Part shown: piece by piece, positions 42,429-51,379 of the stretch
Numbering within the stretch: position 1 is the stretch's first letter
Layout of the letters: every line of letters starts with the position of its first letter
Assembly: GCA_035764005.1 (NCBI GenBank)
Contig: DASTZZ010000075.1
Span: 1-61,592 of the forward strand
DNA: 61,592 bases
Source: Terriglobales bacterium
GTDB taxonomy: Bacteria; Acidobacteriota; Terriglobia; Terriglobales; Acidobacteriaceae
Reading direction: 5' to 3'
Notes under the pieces: generated by a model
What the model was told of the DNA's origin: nothing
Database searches by the model: none
What the model saw: the letters and a program-made list of their open reading frames with translations, nothing else
Position numbers and translations under genes: made by a program

Positions 42429-42674
42429 ATGAGCGCTCGTCCCCTTTTTCGAATAGTCTGGCTTGCTTTGAGTGTGCTGCAGATCGCAACCGTCGTCTGC
42501 GCTTTTGAACGCCCTGCTCACGCGTACGTCGATCCCGGATCGGGATACATGCTGCTGCAGGTGATCGGCAGTATGTTTGCCGGCGCCGTCTTCTATTTAC
42601 GTCACCGGTTGCGCCGGCTGTTTGCATTCGGAGCTCATTCCTCTTCGGAGGCCGACTCCAGCACAGAGAAGTAG
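42429..42674 (+). CDS. small membrane protein with a YVDPGSG motif
   Basis: The 81-residue protein has two hydrophobic helices (about 7-25 and 40-57), a YVDPGSGYMLLQVIGSM motif between and into them, and a short Ser/Glu-rich tail. Tiny proteins with a (Y/I)DPGSG motif accompany surface-polysaccharide gene clusters in several phyla; their function is unknown. It is the first gene of a three-gene unit; the Shine-Dalgarno of the next gene overlaps its stop. The start has GAGG 5 nt upstream. Confidence 0.75.
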   Translation: MSARPLFRIVWLALSVLQIATVVCAFERPAHAYVDPGSGYMLLQVIGSMFAGAVFYLRHRLRRLFAFGAHSSSEADSSTEK

Positions 42675-42677
42675 GAG
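42673..42677 (+). promoter_or_regulatory. Shine-Dalgarno overlapping a stop codon, deciding a TTG start
   Basis: AGGAG overlaps the TAG stop of the upstream small gene and lies 6 nt before TTG at 42684. There is no earlier start in that frame, so a TTG start with translational coupling is likely. Confidence 0.7.
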
Positions 42678-42683
42678 TATCCG

Positions 42684-44057
42684 TTGTCCTCCCCCGCTGC
42701 AACCTTTCGCGATCCCGCCGGCTCGCTTCGCATCGACGATGAGCGCGTGCTGCGTACAGTCCACCCAGAGTACGCCGAAGATTGCCTGAATTTCCTCGGT
42801 TCCGAATTGGCACAGAACTGGATTGCCAGCGGTCGTCTGGTAGAAACTCGTATTCTCTCGAGTGCGCCGGGCGAGCAACTCGAACTGGAACACCAGAGGG
42901 TTTTCTTTCCTTCCTATCCCTGGGAGTGGACGCCCAGCCAGTGGATCGCAGCCGCCGAACTCACACTCGACTTCGCCGAGCAGCAGTTGTCGATCGGCAG
43001 AGTGCTGAAGGACGCAACGCCGCTAAACGTCTTGTTTGAAGGCAGCCGACCGGTGTTTGTCGATGTCCTCTCCACCGAAGCCCGAGAGCTCGAAAATCCG
43101 TTGTGGATGGCCTATGGGCAATTCGTCCGCACATTTCTGCTACCGCTGGCTGCATACAAATATCTCGGATGGCCGCTGGCTGCGAGCCTCTCGCGGAGGG
43201 ACGGGTATGAACCGCGCGATCTGTATGCTCATCTGTCTACATTGACACGACTTCTACCCGCAGTTTTTTCGCATGTGACTCTCCCATTCCTGCTTGAGAA
43301 GAAGAACGCAAACAGCACCTCCGCGGCAAAACTGAAACAGCGACCCGAAGTCGCGCTCTACATGCACCGGCAGCGCATCAAGCGCCTGCGGCGAGCGCTG
43401 CGTGCCTTTACTCCCAAAATGGGAGCATCAAAGTGGAGCGCTTACCCTGAGAGCGCCTCGCACTACAGCTCCAGCGACCGCGACGAAAAGCGCGAGTTCA
43501 TCGAGCGGATTCTCTATACGGCCAAGCCAGCTCACGTGCTCGACATCGGCGCGAACACTGGCGAGTACTCGCGTTTAGCCGCGCACGCCGGAGCGAATGT
43601 GGTCGCCTGGGATACAGACGTTGCCGCCTCCGAGCAAAACTGGCGCGCAGCATGCGAGTCCCGGCTTCCCATATTGCCTCTGATTGCCGATGCCGCGCGA
43701 CCTACTCCGGCTCTCGGTTGGCAAAATGCGGAGACCAGTTCGCTGCTCGATCGTGCCCGCGGACGGTTCGATTTGGTGATGATGCTCGGCCTCATTCATC
43801 ATTTGTTACTCATCGACCAAATCCCAATGGCAGAGATCGCGCGTTTGGTAAATGAATTCACGACTCGCTGGGCGGTCGTCGAATGGGTTCCGGCAACGGA
43901 CGTTCGCTTTCTCGACCTTTGCCGCGGACGCGATATCCTTTACGCGCATCTCGACGAACGCGCATTCCTCAGGAGCTTCACCCAGTATTTCGAACCGGTA
44001 GCGCGGAAGCCGCTGAGCAATGGGCGCGTACTCTTCTTCCTCCTGCGGAATCATTGA
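42684..44057 (+). CDS. SAM methyltransferase fused to a kinase-like N-terminal domain
   Basis: The protein has 457 residues from a TTG start. The C-terminal half is a class I methyltransferase: VLDIGANTGEYSRLAA (about 286-301), an acidic motif II in VVAWDTDV, and LVMMLGLIHHLLL. The N-terminal 200 residues are unusual. They contain LKDATPLNVLF (Asp110, Asn115) and PVFVDVLS (Asp127), the layout of a kinase or aminoglycoside-phosphotransferase catalytic loop (D-x4-N) followed by a metal-binding Asp. NoeA-type methyltransferases with this N-terminal region are recalled, but the kinase-like reading is mine. Kinase plus methyltransferase in one chain recalls WbdD, which caps O-antigen with methyl phosphate, in reversed order. 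It is coupled to the small gene before and followed after 3 nt by a membrane AP-superfamily enzyme. Confidence 0.75.
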   Translation: MSSPAATFRDPAGSLRIDDERVLRTVHPEYAEDCLNFLGSELAQNWIASGRLVETRILSSAPGEQLELEHQRVFFPSYPWEWTPSQWIAAAELTLDFAEQQLSIGRVLKDATPLNVLFEGSRPVFVDVLSTEARELENPLWMAYGQFVRTFLLPLAAYKYLGWPLAASLSRRDGYEPRDLYAHLSTLTRLLPAVFSHVTLPFLLEKKNANSTSAAKLKQRPEVALYMHRQRIKRLRRALRAFTPKMGASKWSAYPESASHYSSSDRDEKREFIERILYTAKPAHVLDIGANTGEYSRLAAHAGANVVAWDTDVAASEQNWRAACESRLPILPLIADAARPTPALGWQNAETSSLLDRARGRFDLVMMLGLIHHLLLIDQIPMAEIARLVNEFTTRWAVVEWVPATDVRFLDLCRGRDILYAHLDERAFLRSFTQYFEPVARKPLSNGRVLFFLLRNH

Positions 44058-44060
44058 GGC

Positions 44061-45602
44061 ATGAAGGCGCAACACCTGCTCGAAGGCTGCGGCGCTGCAA
44101 TCCTGATTTTGCTCGCATATCTCTGGCCGCAGATTTCGCCAAGCCATGCTGCGTTGTATTTTTCCGTGCTGCCGGTAAACACCGTTAGCCGCGGAATTCT
44201 GATCGATCTGGTCGTTGTGGCCCTCGCCTGGGCGGCGGTCACCTTCCTCGTTGCGCGCAGCGACAAAGAGAATCGCAGTCCCGCATGGACCATCCTGCTG
44301 GCCATCGCGGTAGTTGTTGCCGTCGCGTCGGTTGCGAAGGTTGCGGAGCTCCGGCAGCGAGTTCCCAAACCGGGAATTTTGGACGCAGGCGTCCTCCTCT
44401 TGGGGTTCGCTGCCTGGCGGTGGGCGCCAGCCGTCTATACTCGCAGCATCAGCGTGTTCCGCTTTGCCCTCGTTCTGATCGGATGCTGCATCTTCTGGAT
44501 GCTGCCCAAGCTCCTCTTCGTCGCATTCCACCGACCTGCGCCGGATGCAGTTTCATTTCGGCGCCCGTCAGGCGATCCTGACGCAAGCAGCGAGCGCATC
44601 GTCTGGATTCTGCTCGACGAGCTCTCGTATCAGCAGGTGTTCGAGATTTCTCATTCGAATCTGAAGCTGCCGGCTCTTCACCAGCTCGCCAGCGAAAGCT
44701 TCTCCTTTTCGCATCTCAGCGCGCCCGGTTACTACACGGCCAAAGTCGTGCCGTCGCTGATTTTAGGCCGACAAATCGCGGAGCTGGAGAGCACGCTTGA
44801 CGGTCAAGCAATCATCCGAACAGAAAAGGATTCTCATTGGCACGCCTTAGATCCACAGCAGACGCTCTTCGCCGAAGCGCAGCGCGATGGATGGACAACC
44901 GGCGTTGCGGGCTGGTCGAATCCATATTGTCGTCTGCTCGGCAGCGTGCTCGATTCGTGCTTCTGGTATCCCGACCAGTTCACGCCGGCTTACATGTACT
45001 CGCATATGTCGCCGCAAAAATCGACAATTGAAAATGCTCTCGCGCCGCTCAGCAGCTCAGTGCGCCGGCTGATGCACGAGAAGTCGAAAGATCCGAGTTC
45101 GGTAGACTTTCACGTTCGCGACGCAGAAGGCGTGCTTGCTCCAGCAGTGAAGCTTGTTGCCGACAAAGACATCCGCTTCGCGTTCGTGCATATGCCTGTG
45201 CCGCATCCCCCGGGCGTCTACGACCGAGCTACCCAGCAAGTTCGTAACGGCGGCTCGTATCTCGACAATCTCGCATTGGCCGACCGTGACCTGCAGGCGC
45301 TGCTGGATTCATTGCATTCGGCGGATCTAGATCGTCATACCATCGTAGTCGTCTGCTCGGATCATTCCTGGCGAATCCCGCTCTGGCGCGGCGCTGCGTG
45401 GTGGACCAAAGAAGACGAACAAGCCGCGCAGACCGGCTTCGATCCTCGTCCGGTCCTGCTCGTTCACTTCCCCGGCCAGCAGCAAGGGACCGTGGTCCCG
45501 CAGGCGATGAACAGCCTCGTCATGCACGACGCCATAGCCGATCTCCTGCGCGGCCGCATTTCGAATGCAACGCAGTTTTCCCATTGGATAGGCGACTTGT
45601 AA
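44061..45602 (+). CDS. membrane-bound alkaline-phosphatase-superfamily enzyme (sulfatase/phosphoglycerol-transferase-like)
   Basis: The protein has 513 residues: about five TMs in the first 160 residues, then a soluble domain facing the outside. Superfamily signs are VWILLDELSYQ (about 186-196, metal-binding Asp), a Thr in GYYTAKVVPSLILG as possible nucleophile, and VVVCSDHSWR (metal-binding Asp-His). The layout is like LtaS/EptA-type enzymes that move phospho-groups onto envelope polymers. It starts 3 nt after the methyltransferase stop. By context it modifies the same surface glycan or lipid as the fusion protein. The exact reaction cannot be told. Confidence 0.82.
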   Translation: MKAQHLLEGCGAAILILLAYLWPQISPSHAALYFSVLPVNTVSRGILIDLVVVALAWAAVTFLVARSDKENRSPAWTILLAIAVVVAVASVAKVAELRQRVPKPGILDAGVLLLGFAAWRWAPAVYTRSISVFRFALVLIGCCIFWMLPKLLFVAFHRPAPDAVSFRRPSGDPDASSERIVWILLDELSYQQVFEISHSNLKLPALHQLASESFSFSHLSAPGYYTAKVVPSLILGRQIAELESTLDGQAIIRTEKDSHWHALDPQQTLFAEAQRDGWTTGVAGWSNPYCRLLGSVLDSCFWYPDQFTPAYMYSHMSPQKSTIENALAPLSSSVRRLMHEKSKDPSSVDFHVRDAEGVLAPAVKLVADKDIRFAFVHMPVPHPPGVYDRATQQVRNGGSYLDNLALADRDLQALLDSLHSADLDRHTIVVVCSDHSWRIPLWRGAAWWTKEDEQAAQTGFDPRPVLLVHFPGQQQGTVVPQAMNSLVMHDAIADLLRGRISNATQFSHWIGDL

Positions 45603-45714
45603 ACCAGCCCATCACCGCATTCGGCGCTGAAATTCGCTTCTTCTCTGGCCAGCATTCCGGCAAGGTTGCGCATCTAACCCGCGAGGCAGTCTCTCCGCCC
45701 ACCGCCCGCTTCGC

Positions 45715-48165
45715 ATGGAACGCTACATCTGCATCCACGCCCACTTCTACCAGCCACCCCGTGAAAATCCGTGGTTAGAAACGGTTGAGGTGCAGGATTC
45801 AGCATATCCATTTCACGACTGGAACCAGCGCATCACCAGCGAGTGTTACGCGCCGAACGCGGCCTCGCGCATTCTCGATCATGAAGGCTGCATTGCGGCG
45901 ATCACGAACAACTATGCCAAAATCAGCTTCAACTTCGGCCCGACTCTCCTCTCCTGGATGGAAACTCAGGAGCCGGAAGTCTATGTCGCCATTCTTGAAG
46001 CAGACCGGCTGAGCCAGGAGCGATTCTCGGGTCACGGATCGGCGATCGCGCAGGGGTACAACCACATGATCCTGCCGCTGGCGAACAATCACGACCGTTA
46101 CGCGCAGATCTGCTGGGGTATCCGCGACTTTGAGTCCCGCTTTCATCGCATGCCCGAAGGCATGTGGCTGCCGGAAACCGCTGTCGATCTCCCAACGCTC
46201 GACATCATGGCGCAACTCGGCCTGAAGTTTACGATCCTGTCGCCGTATCAAGCCTGGCGGTATCGCCGCATCGGCGCGCGCGCATTTCGCGATGCTTCTG
46301 GAGGAAAGATCGATCCTTCGCGTCCTTACCTGGTTCGGCTAAACGAAGGGCGTTCCATTACCGTCTTTTTTTATGACGGACCTATTTCGCAAGCGGTCGC
46401 CTTCGAGAAGCTTCTGAACAGCGGAGAGCAATTTGCGAATCGACTCGCGGGCGGATTCTCCGATGCGCGCGATTGGCCGCAGCTTATGCACATCGCCACC
46501 GACGGTGAGAGCTATGGGCATCATCATCCTCATGGCGACATGGCATTGGCCTATGCACTCCAGTTCATCGAAGAAAAAGGCATCGCGAAGCTAACGAATT
46601 ATGGCGAGTACCTTGAAAAGCATCCTGCGGAGCATGAAGTCCAGATTATTGAGAAAAGTGCATGGAGCTGCTCTCACGGGGTAGGACGCTGGTTTGAGAA
46701 CTGCGGCTGCAACTCCGGTGGACGGGGCGACTGGAATCAGAACTGGCGCGGTCCTCTGCGTCACGCGCTCGACTGGCTGCGGGACACGGTCATGTCGCTC
46801 TATGAGCAACGCGGCTCGCAGCTATTTGATGATCTATGGAAAGCACGGAATGACTACATCGCCGTAATCGTCGATCGTTCCAACCAGAGCCTCGACCGCT
46901 TCTTCGCTGAAAACTCAAGCCACGAACTCACGCACGAAGAGCGCGTTGCGGCACTCGATCTGCTGGAAATGCAACGCCACGCCATGCTCATGTACACGAG
47001 CTGCGGATGGTTCTTTGATGAGCTCTCCGGCATCGAGACCGTTCAGGTGATCATGTACGCAGGCCGCGTGATTCAGCTTGCGCAGAAGCTCTCGGAATAT
47101 GATGACGGCGAGGCCATCGAAGCGGGATTTCTAGAGCGTTTGCAGCACGCGCTCAGTAACATTCCTGATTACCAGAATGCCGCAGAAATGTACCGCAGGT
47201 GGGTGAAGCCCGCCATGGTGGGCCTGGAGCAAGTGGCCGCGCATTATGCCATCAGTTCCCTTTTTGAAACCGGAGCGTCAAAGTACTCCTACACCATCGA
47301 GCCTGCCGATTACCAGACGTTCATCTACGGGAAGATGCAGCTTGCCATCGGCCGAGCGGAGGTGTGCTCGCGCGTCACCCACGAGTGCGGACACTACACC
47401 TTCGCGGTCCTGCACATGGGTGACCACTCGCTCAGTGCAGGGGTGCGCGTCTTTGCCGGAGACGAGGCTTACAAACGCACGGTGCAGGATCTGCGCCAGG
47501 CATTCTCGCGCGCCGATATCCCAGGAGTTATCCGCGCGCTCGACAAGCACTTTGGCGGACCGACTTACTCGCTCAAATCTCTCTTCCGCGACGAGCAGCG
47601 GCGCATTATGGATCACATTCTCGAATCCACCCTGCGCGAAGCCGAAGCCAGCCTGCGCGGAATCTACGAACACCATGCGCCGCTCATGCGCTTTTTGTCC
47701 GATGTGAAGTATCCCAAACCGAAAGCTTTGGCTCTCGCGGCCGAGTTCGTGATCAACGCCTCACTGCAGCGCGAGTTTCGTGCCGAGTTTCTCGATCTTG
47801 GCGAGGTTCGAAATCTGCTCAACCAGGCGCGCGATGAAGGAGTGCAGCTCGATTCTGCAGGGCTCGCATATCTCATGGAGCGCAAACTCAATGGGCTTAC
47901 CGAGCAGCTCGAACGCCATCCCAGGAACCTCGGCCTGCTGAAAAAGATTTCTTCTTTGATCGATCTTTTGCGCGAGTTGCCGTTTGCAGTCAACCTCTGG
48001 AAGGTCGAAAATCTCTATTACCAGATGTCCCGTACGGCGTATCCCAAGCTGCGCGAACAGGGCAGCGCGCCGGGCGAGTGGTTTGACAGTTTCCTTGAGC
48101 TCGGATGCAAACTTCGCATTCGAGTAGAAGCGGTACCCACGATGCAGATGGCCATCGCCACCTGA
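45715..48165 (+). CDS. GH57-like protein with DUF3536
   Basis: The 816-residue protein begins MERYICIHAHFYQPPRENPW, the typical start of this family. The GH57-like (beta/alpha)7 part has IHAHFYQPP, WLPETAVDLPTL (Glu at the nucleophile position, about residue 157) and TDGESYGHHHPHGD. The second half is the DUF3536 domain, with CGHYTFAVLHMGDHSLSAGV. GH57 enzymes act on alpha-glucans (amylase, branching enzyme, 4-alpha-glucanotransferase); this DUF3536 branch has no proven activity that I know of. No signal peptide is present, so it is cytoplasmic. It may belong functionally with glycogen-type metabolism. Confidence 0.9.
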   Translation: MERYICIHAHFYQPPRENPWLETVEVQDSAYPFHDWNQRITSECYAPNAASRILDHEGCIAAITNNYAKISFNFGPTLLSWMETQEPEVYVAILEADRLSQERFSGHGSAIAQGYNHMILPLANNHDRYAQICWGIRDFESRFHRMPEGMWLPETAVDLPTLDIMAQLGLKFTILSPYQAWRYRRIGARAFRDASGGKIDPSRPYLVRLNEGRSITVFFYDGPISQAVAFEKLLNSGEQFANRLAGGFSDARDWPQLMHIATDGESYGHHHPHGDMALAYALQFIEEKGIAKLTNYGEYLEKHPAEHEVQIIEKSAWSCSHGVGRWFENCGCNSGGRGDWNQNWRGPLRHALDWLRDTVMSLYEQRGSQLFDDLWKARNDYIAVIVDRSNQSLDRFFAENSSHELTHEERVAALDLLEMQRHAMLMYTSCGWFFDELSGIETVQVIMYAGRVIQLAQKLSEYDDGEAIEAGFLERLQHALSNIPDYQNAAEMYRRWVKPAMVGLEQVAAHYAISSLFETGASKYSYTIEPADYQTFIYGKMQLAIGRAEVCSRVTHECGHYTFAVLHMGDHSLSAGVRVFAGDEAYKRTVQDLRQAFSRADIPGVIRALDKHFGGPTYSLKSLFRDEQRRIMDHILESTLREAEASLRGIYEHHAPLMRFLSDVKYPKPKALALAAEFVINASLQREFRAEFLDLGEVRNLLNQARDEGVQLDSAGLAYLMERKLNGLTEQLERHPRNLGLLKKISSLIDLLRELPFAVNLWKVENLYYQMSRTAYPKLREQGSAPGEWFDSFLELGCKLRIRVEAVPTMQMAIAT

Positions 48166-48188
48166 GTCACAACCTCCGGAGGTACTCC

Positions 48189-49274
48189 ATGGACCTGCTC
48201 GATCGCCTCGATGTTCATATTCCTTCCCAAGCGAAGAAGATTCTGATCGGCGCCGCCGCGGTTACGGCAGGAGGTCTCATTTTGGGAGCGGCTGCTGCAG
48301 GAATCGCGGCATCCACCTTGGCGCGCCGACGCGATAACTTTTCGCTGCACGGTAAGACGGTGTTCATCACCGGCGGCTCGCGCGGGCTTGGGCTTGCGAT
48401 GGCGGAGGAGTTCGCGCGCCGCGGCGCACAGGTAGCGATCTGCGCCCGGGACGAAGAAGAGCTGGAACGCGCGCGTCAAACTATCGAACGTGAAGCCGGC
48501 GGGTCGGTGATGACTTTCGTCTGCGACGTCTCCGATCGCGAGCAGGTGGAGAGCACGGTTCTGAAGGTTCAGAGCCATTTCGGCGCGCTCGATGTGCTCG
48601 TAAATAATGCGGGCATCATCGCCGTCGGTCCGGTCGAGAACCAGAATCTCGAAGACTTCGAAGAGGCGATGAAGATCAACTTCTGGAGCCAGGTGTACGC
48701 CACCCTTGCTGCCCTGCCCGAAATGCGCCGGCGCGGCGAAGCGCGCATTGTGAACATCACCTCAATCGGCGGCAAAGTGAGCGTGCCCCATCTGCTGCCC
48801 TATAGCTGCTCGAAGTTCGCGGCGGTCGCGTTTTCGGAAGGCCTCCGCTCAGAACTCGGCAAAACGGATGTGAAGGTCGTGACGGTAGTTCCGGGACTCA
48901 TGCGCACCGGCTCACACATCAACGCCGAATTTAAAGGCAAACACAGCCAGGAGTTCACCTGGTTCAGCCTGAGCGGCACCAATCCGATGACGTCGATCAA
49001 TGTGAAGCGCGCGGCGAAGCAGATCGTCGATGCGACTCAAAGCGGACGCGCTGAGCTGATTATTTCATGGCAGGCGGAGCTGCTGGCGCGCTTCCACGGA
49101 CTCGCGCCCGGGCTCACCACGGAGATCCTGAGCCTGGTGAATCGCACACTGCCCAGCGCCGGCGATTCCGACGAAAAGCGCAAAGGCAAGGACAGCCACA
49201 ACGCCGTAACGAAGTCACCGCTGACGGCGCTCGGCGAAATGGCAGCTAAGCGCTACAACCAGAAGCCCGCGTAA
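48189..49274 (+). CDS. SDR-family oxidoreductase with N-terminal membrane segment
   Basis: The ATG at 48189 has GGAGG 6 nt upstream (frame open to 48105) and gives 361 residues. An N-terminal hydrophobic stretch (about 18-45) precedes a Rossmann domain with TGGSRGLG (NAD(P)-binding), NNAG, the catalytic Ser in ITSIGG and YSCSK. The C-terminal tail (about 310-361) is charged. The presence of a TM in front of an SDR is common in a subclass of membrane-associated reductases. Substrate is unknown. Confidence 0.9.
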   Translation: MDLLDRLDVHIPSQAKKILIGAAAVTAGGLILGAAAAGIAASTLARRRDNFSLHGKTVFITGGSRGLGLAMAEEFARRGAQVAICARDEEELERARQTIEREAGGSVMTFVCDVSDREQVESTVLKVQSHFGALDVLVNNAGIIAVGPVENQNLEDFEEAMKINFWSQVYATLAALPEMRRRGEARIVNITSIGGKVSVPHLLPYSCSKFAAVAFSEGLRSELGKTDVKVVTVVPGLMRTGSHINAEFKGKHSQEFTWFSLSGTNPMTSINVKRAAKQIVDATQSGRAELIISWQAELLARFHGLAPGLTTEILSLVNRTLPSAGDSDEKRKGKDSHNAVTKSPLTALGEMAAKRYNQKPA

Positions 49275-49289
49275 GAGTTCCAAGCAAAA

Positions 49290-49345
49290 CAGAACCGCCG
49301 ACGGTAGGCGGTCGGGCAGCCGCGTGGTTTGCGGCTGCTTCAGTT
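49290..49345. repeat. half copy of the family G element
   Basis: CAGAACCGCCGACGGTAGGC and CGGTCGGGCAGCCGCG followed by a GCAGCCGC/GCGGCTGC hairpin, matching the complement of 5400-5452 with scattered changes. It occupies part of the gap between the two SDR genes. Confidence 0.65.
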
Positions 49346-49430
49346 CAGTAGTCGAAGCATTTGGGATCGGAACTCTCCATTCGGCGATTTCCGACCCCCC
49401 GGCGATTGCTGCCGGTTCCGAGGAGCAAGC

Positions 49431-50405
49431 ATGGCCATCAAATCCCGCAAAACTCAGTCAAAATCCAAAGCCGGCGAGCAGCAAAAATCAGAAAAGAAGA
49501 CCAAGGGAACAGTGATGCAGTTCCCGGCCAGCAAAGGACGGCAGCACGAGCCGAAATCCCCGTTGCCTTCGCAGCATCAGCCGCGTCCCGGCATCGAGGC
49601 CAAAATGGAACCGAAGCCGCGCTATCAGGCTCCCCTCTACAAAGGTTCCGAGAAGTTAAAGAACAAAGTCGCGCTGATCACTGGCGGCGATTCCGGCATC
49701 GGCCGCTCCGTTGCTGTGCTCTACGCGCGTGAAGGCGCCAACGTCGCGATCGTGTACCTCGCCGAAGAGCAGCAGGATGCAGACGAAACCAGGAAAGCAG
49801 TCGAAAAAGAAGGACGCGAGTGCCTGCTGATTCCGGGCGACGTGAAAGACGCCGTCTTCTGCCGACGCGCGGTCGCGCAAACCGTTCGCAAGTTCGGCAA
49901 ACTCGATGTCCTCGTCAACAACGCTGCTTATCAGCATCGCCAGGAGGGCCTGGAGCAGCTCAGCGAAGAGCAGTGGGAGAAGACCTTCCGCACCAACATC
50001 TTCGGCTACTTCTATATGGCCAAAGCGGCTCTGCCGCATCTGAAGCCTGGCAGCGCGATCGTGAACACCGGTTCTGAAACAGGACTCGAAGGCAACAAGA
50101 AGCTCCTCGACTATGCCAGCACGAAAGGCGCTATTAACGCGTTTTCGAAATCGTTGGCGCAGAACCTGGTCGAGAAAGGCATTCGCGTGAACTGCGTGGC
50201 GCCGGGCCCCGTCTGGACTCCGCTCAATGTCGCCGACAAACCGGCCGAAGAAGTCGGCAAGCATGGCGAAGATGTGCCCATGGGCCGTCCGGCACAGCCG
50301 GAAGAAGTCGCGCCGGCGTATGTGTTCTTCGCGGCGGAAGCGTGTTCGAGTTATATCACCGGAGAAGTGCTTTCCATTATGGGAGGCGAAACCACAGCGG
50401 CGTGA
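49431..50405 (+). CDS. SDR-family oxidoreductase (general stress protein 39/YhdF-like)
   Basis: The ATG at 49431 has GAGGAG 5 nt upstream; 324 residues result. About 65 N-terminal residues are Lys/Gln/Pro-rich and disordered, then comes an SDR domain: TGGDSGIGRSVAVLYAREGA (NAD(P) site), NNAAYQ, the catalytic Ser in NTGSETG, and YASTKGAI (Tyr-Lys). GRPAQPEEVAPAYVFFAAE follows. This is the GSP39/YhdF branch, linked to stress or envelope tolerance in Bacillus; the substrate is not established. It follows another SDR gene but is not closely similar to it. Confidence 0.9.
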   Translation: MAIKSRKTQSKSKAGEQQKSEKKTKGTVMQFPASKGRQHEPKSPLPSQHQPRPGIEAKMEPKPRYQAPLYKGSEKLKNKVALITGGDSGIGRSVAVLYAREGANVAIVYLAEEQQDADETRKAVEKEGRECLLIPGDVKDAVFCRRAVAQTVRKFGKLDVLVNNAAYQHRQEGLEQLSEEQWEKTFRTNIFGYFYMAKAALPHLKPGSAIVNTGSETGLEGNKKLLDYASTKGAINAFSKSLAQNLVEKGIRVNCVAPGPVWTPLNVADKPAEEVGKHGEDVPMGRPAQPEEVAPAYVFFAAEACSSYITGEVLSIMGGETTAA

Positions 50406-50483
50406 GATGGCGCAACAACACTCAGGCGGCACGAAATCATCGCCTGCATCTCACTCGAAAAGGGAGAAAGGAGAACAATATTC

Positions 50484-51188
50484 ATGCCATCAGCAAGCAG
50501 TCGAACGACTACCGATCATGACGAGATTCGCCAATGGGCGGAGGAGCGCGGCGGACGTCCGTCGTGCGTAAGAAACACCGGAGGCAGAGACGACATCGGC
50601 ATTCTGCGCCTGGATTTCCCGGGTTACAGCGGCGAAGGATCTCTCGAAGAGATCTCCTGGGATGATTGGTTCGACAAATTCGATGAGCGCGGCCTCGCGT
50701 TGCTGTTTCAGGAGACCACCGCAGGAGGACAGCGCAGCAATTTCAATAAGCTCGTAAGCCGCCAGACAGCCAGGCAGGCACAAACTGCGCATCGTGGCAC
50801 TGGTCGCCGTACGCAGGCGACTTCGAAATCGCGAAGCGCGTCCAGTAGCGCGCGCAGCAGCTCACGCTCAAGCAAATCGACGCGTTCGCGCAATCAGAAT
50901 CGCAGCGAAGGCCGCTCCTCGCGCCGGAAGACAACCGCACGCGCGGGCGAGAGTCGCGGACACAGCTCTTCGCGATCTGCTTCTTCTCGTACCAGCAACG
51001 CACGGGCAAAGCGCAGCTCATCCCGCTCGGGTCGCGGGACTGAAACCGGCACACGCACTTCTCGCGCCAGCAGCACACGTCGTAGCAGCAGCGGAATGCG
51101 AACGTCGAAATCGCGGGCAGCGCAAGCAGGATCGCGGACGAAGGCCAAATCCAAGAGTTCGCGCTCGAATCTTCGTCGCGCAGCCTAG
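50484..51188 (+). CDS. small conserved domain with a Ser/Arg-rich tail
   Basis: The 234-residue protein has an ATG with AAGGAG 10 nt upstream. The N-terminal 95 residues form a compact domain (TTTDHDEIRQWAEERGG, ILRLDFPGYSGEGSLEEISW, FQETTAGGQRSNFNKLVS). I recall this as a small stand-alone domain, sometimes misannotated as a branching enzyme. From about residue 97 the chain is almost only Ser, Arg, Lys, Thr, Ala and Gly (SRSSKSTRSRN-like), like eukaryotic RS or histone tails. Nucleic-acid or polyphosphate binding is possible on charge. Function is unknown. Confidence 0.78.
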   Translation: MPSASSRTTTDHDEIRQWAEERGGRPSCVRNTGGRDDIGILRLDFPGYSGEGSLEEISWDDWFDKFDERGLALLFQETTAGGQRSNFNKLVSRQTARQAQTAHRGTGRRTQATSKSRSASSSARSSSRSSKSTRSRNQNRSEGRSSRRKTTARAGESRGHSSSRSASSRTSNARAKRSSSRSGRGTETGTRTSRASSTRRSSSGMRTSKSRAAQAGSRTKAKSKSSRSNLRRAA

Positions 51189-51379
51189 GAAAGTCTGTCC
51201 GATTCGTTCCCATCAGCAATTGCCTGTAGAGCCGGGATTTCGTGATTTGCGAACGATGCAGTAATGCACTTACGAGTCTCGGTTCGTGCAGGTGCTCGAT
51301 ATCTTTTCGCTGCAATCCTCTTTGCAAAGCTATTCTCATCCTTCCTGTCTGTACATGCGTGCTAAACTCCGCCTAGCTC

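Noticed and set aside
49656-50432. 258-residue minus-strand frame opposite the second SDR gene
   Set aside because: Antisense to a complete SDR with Rossmann and catalytic motifs; no domain or ribosome-binding site of its own.
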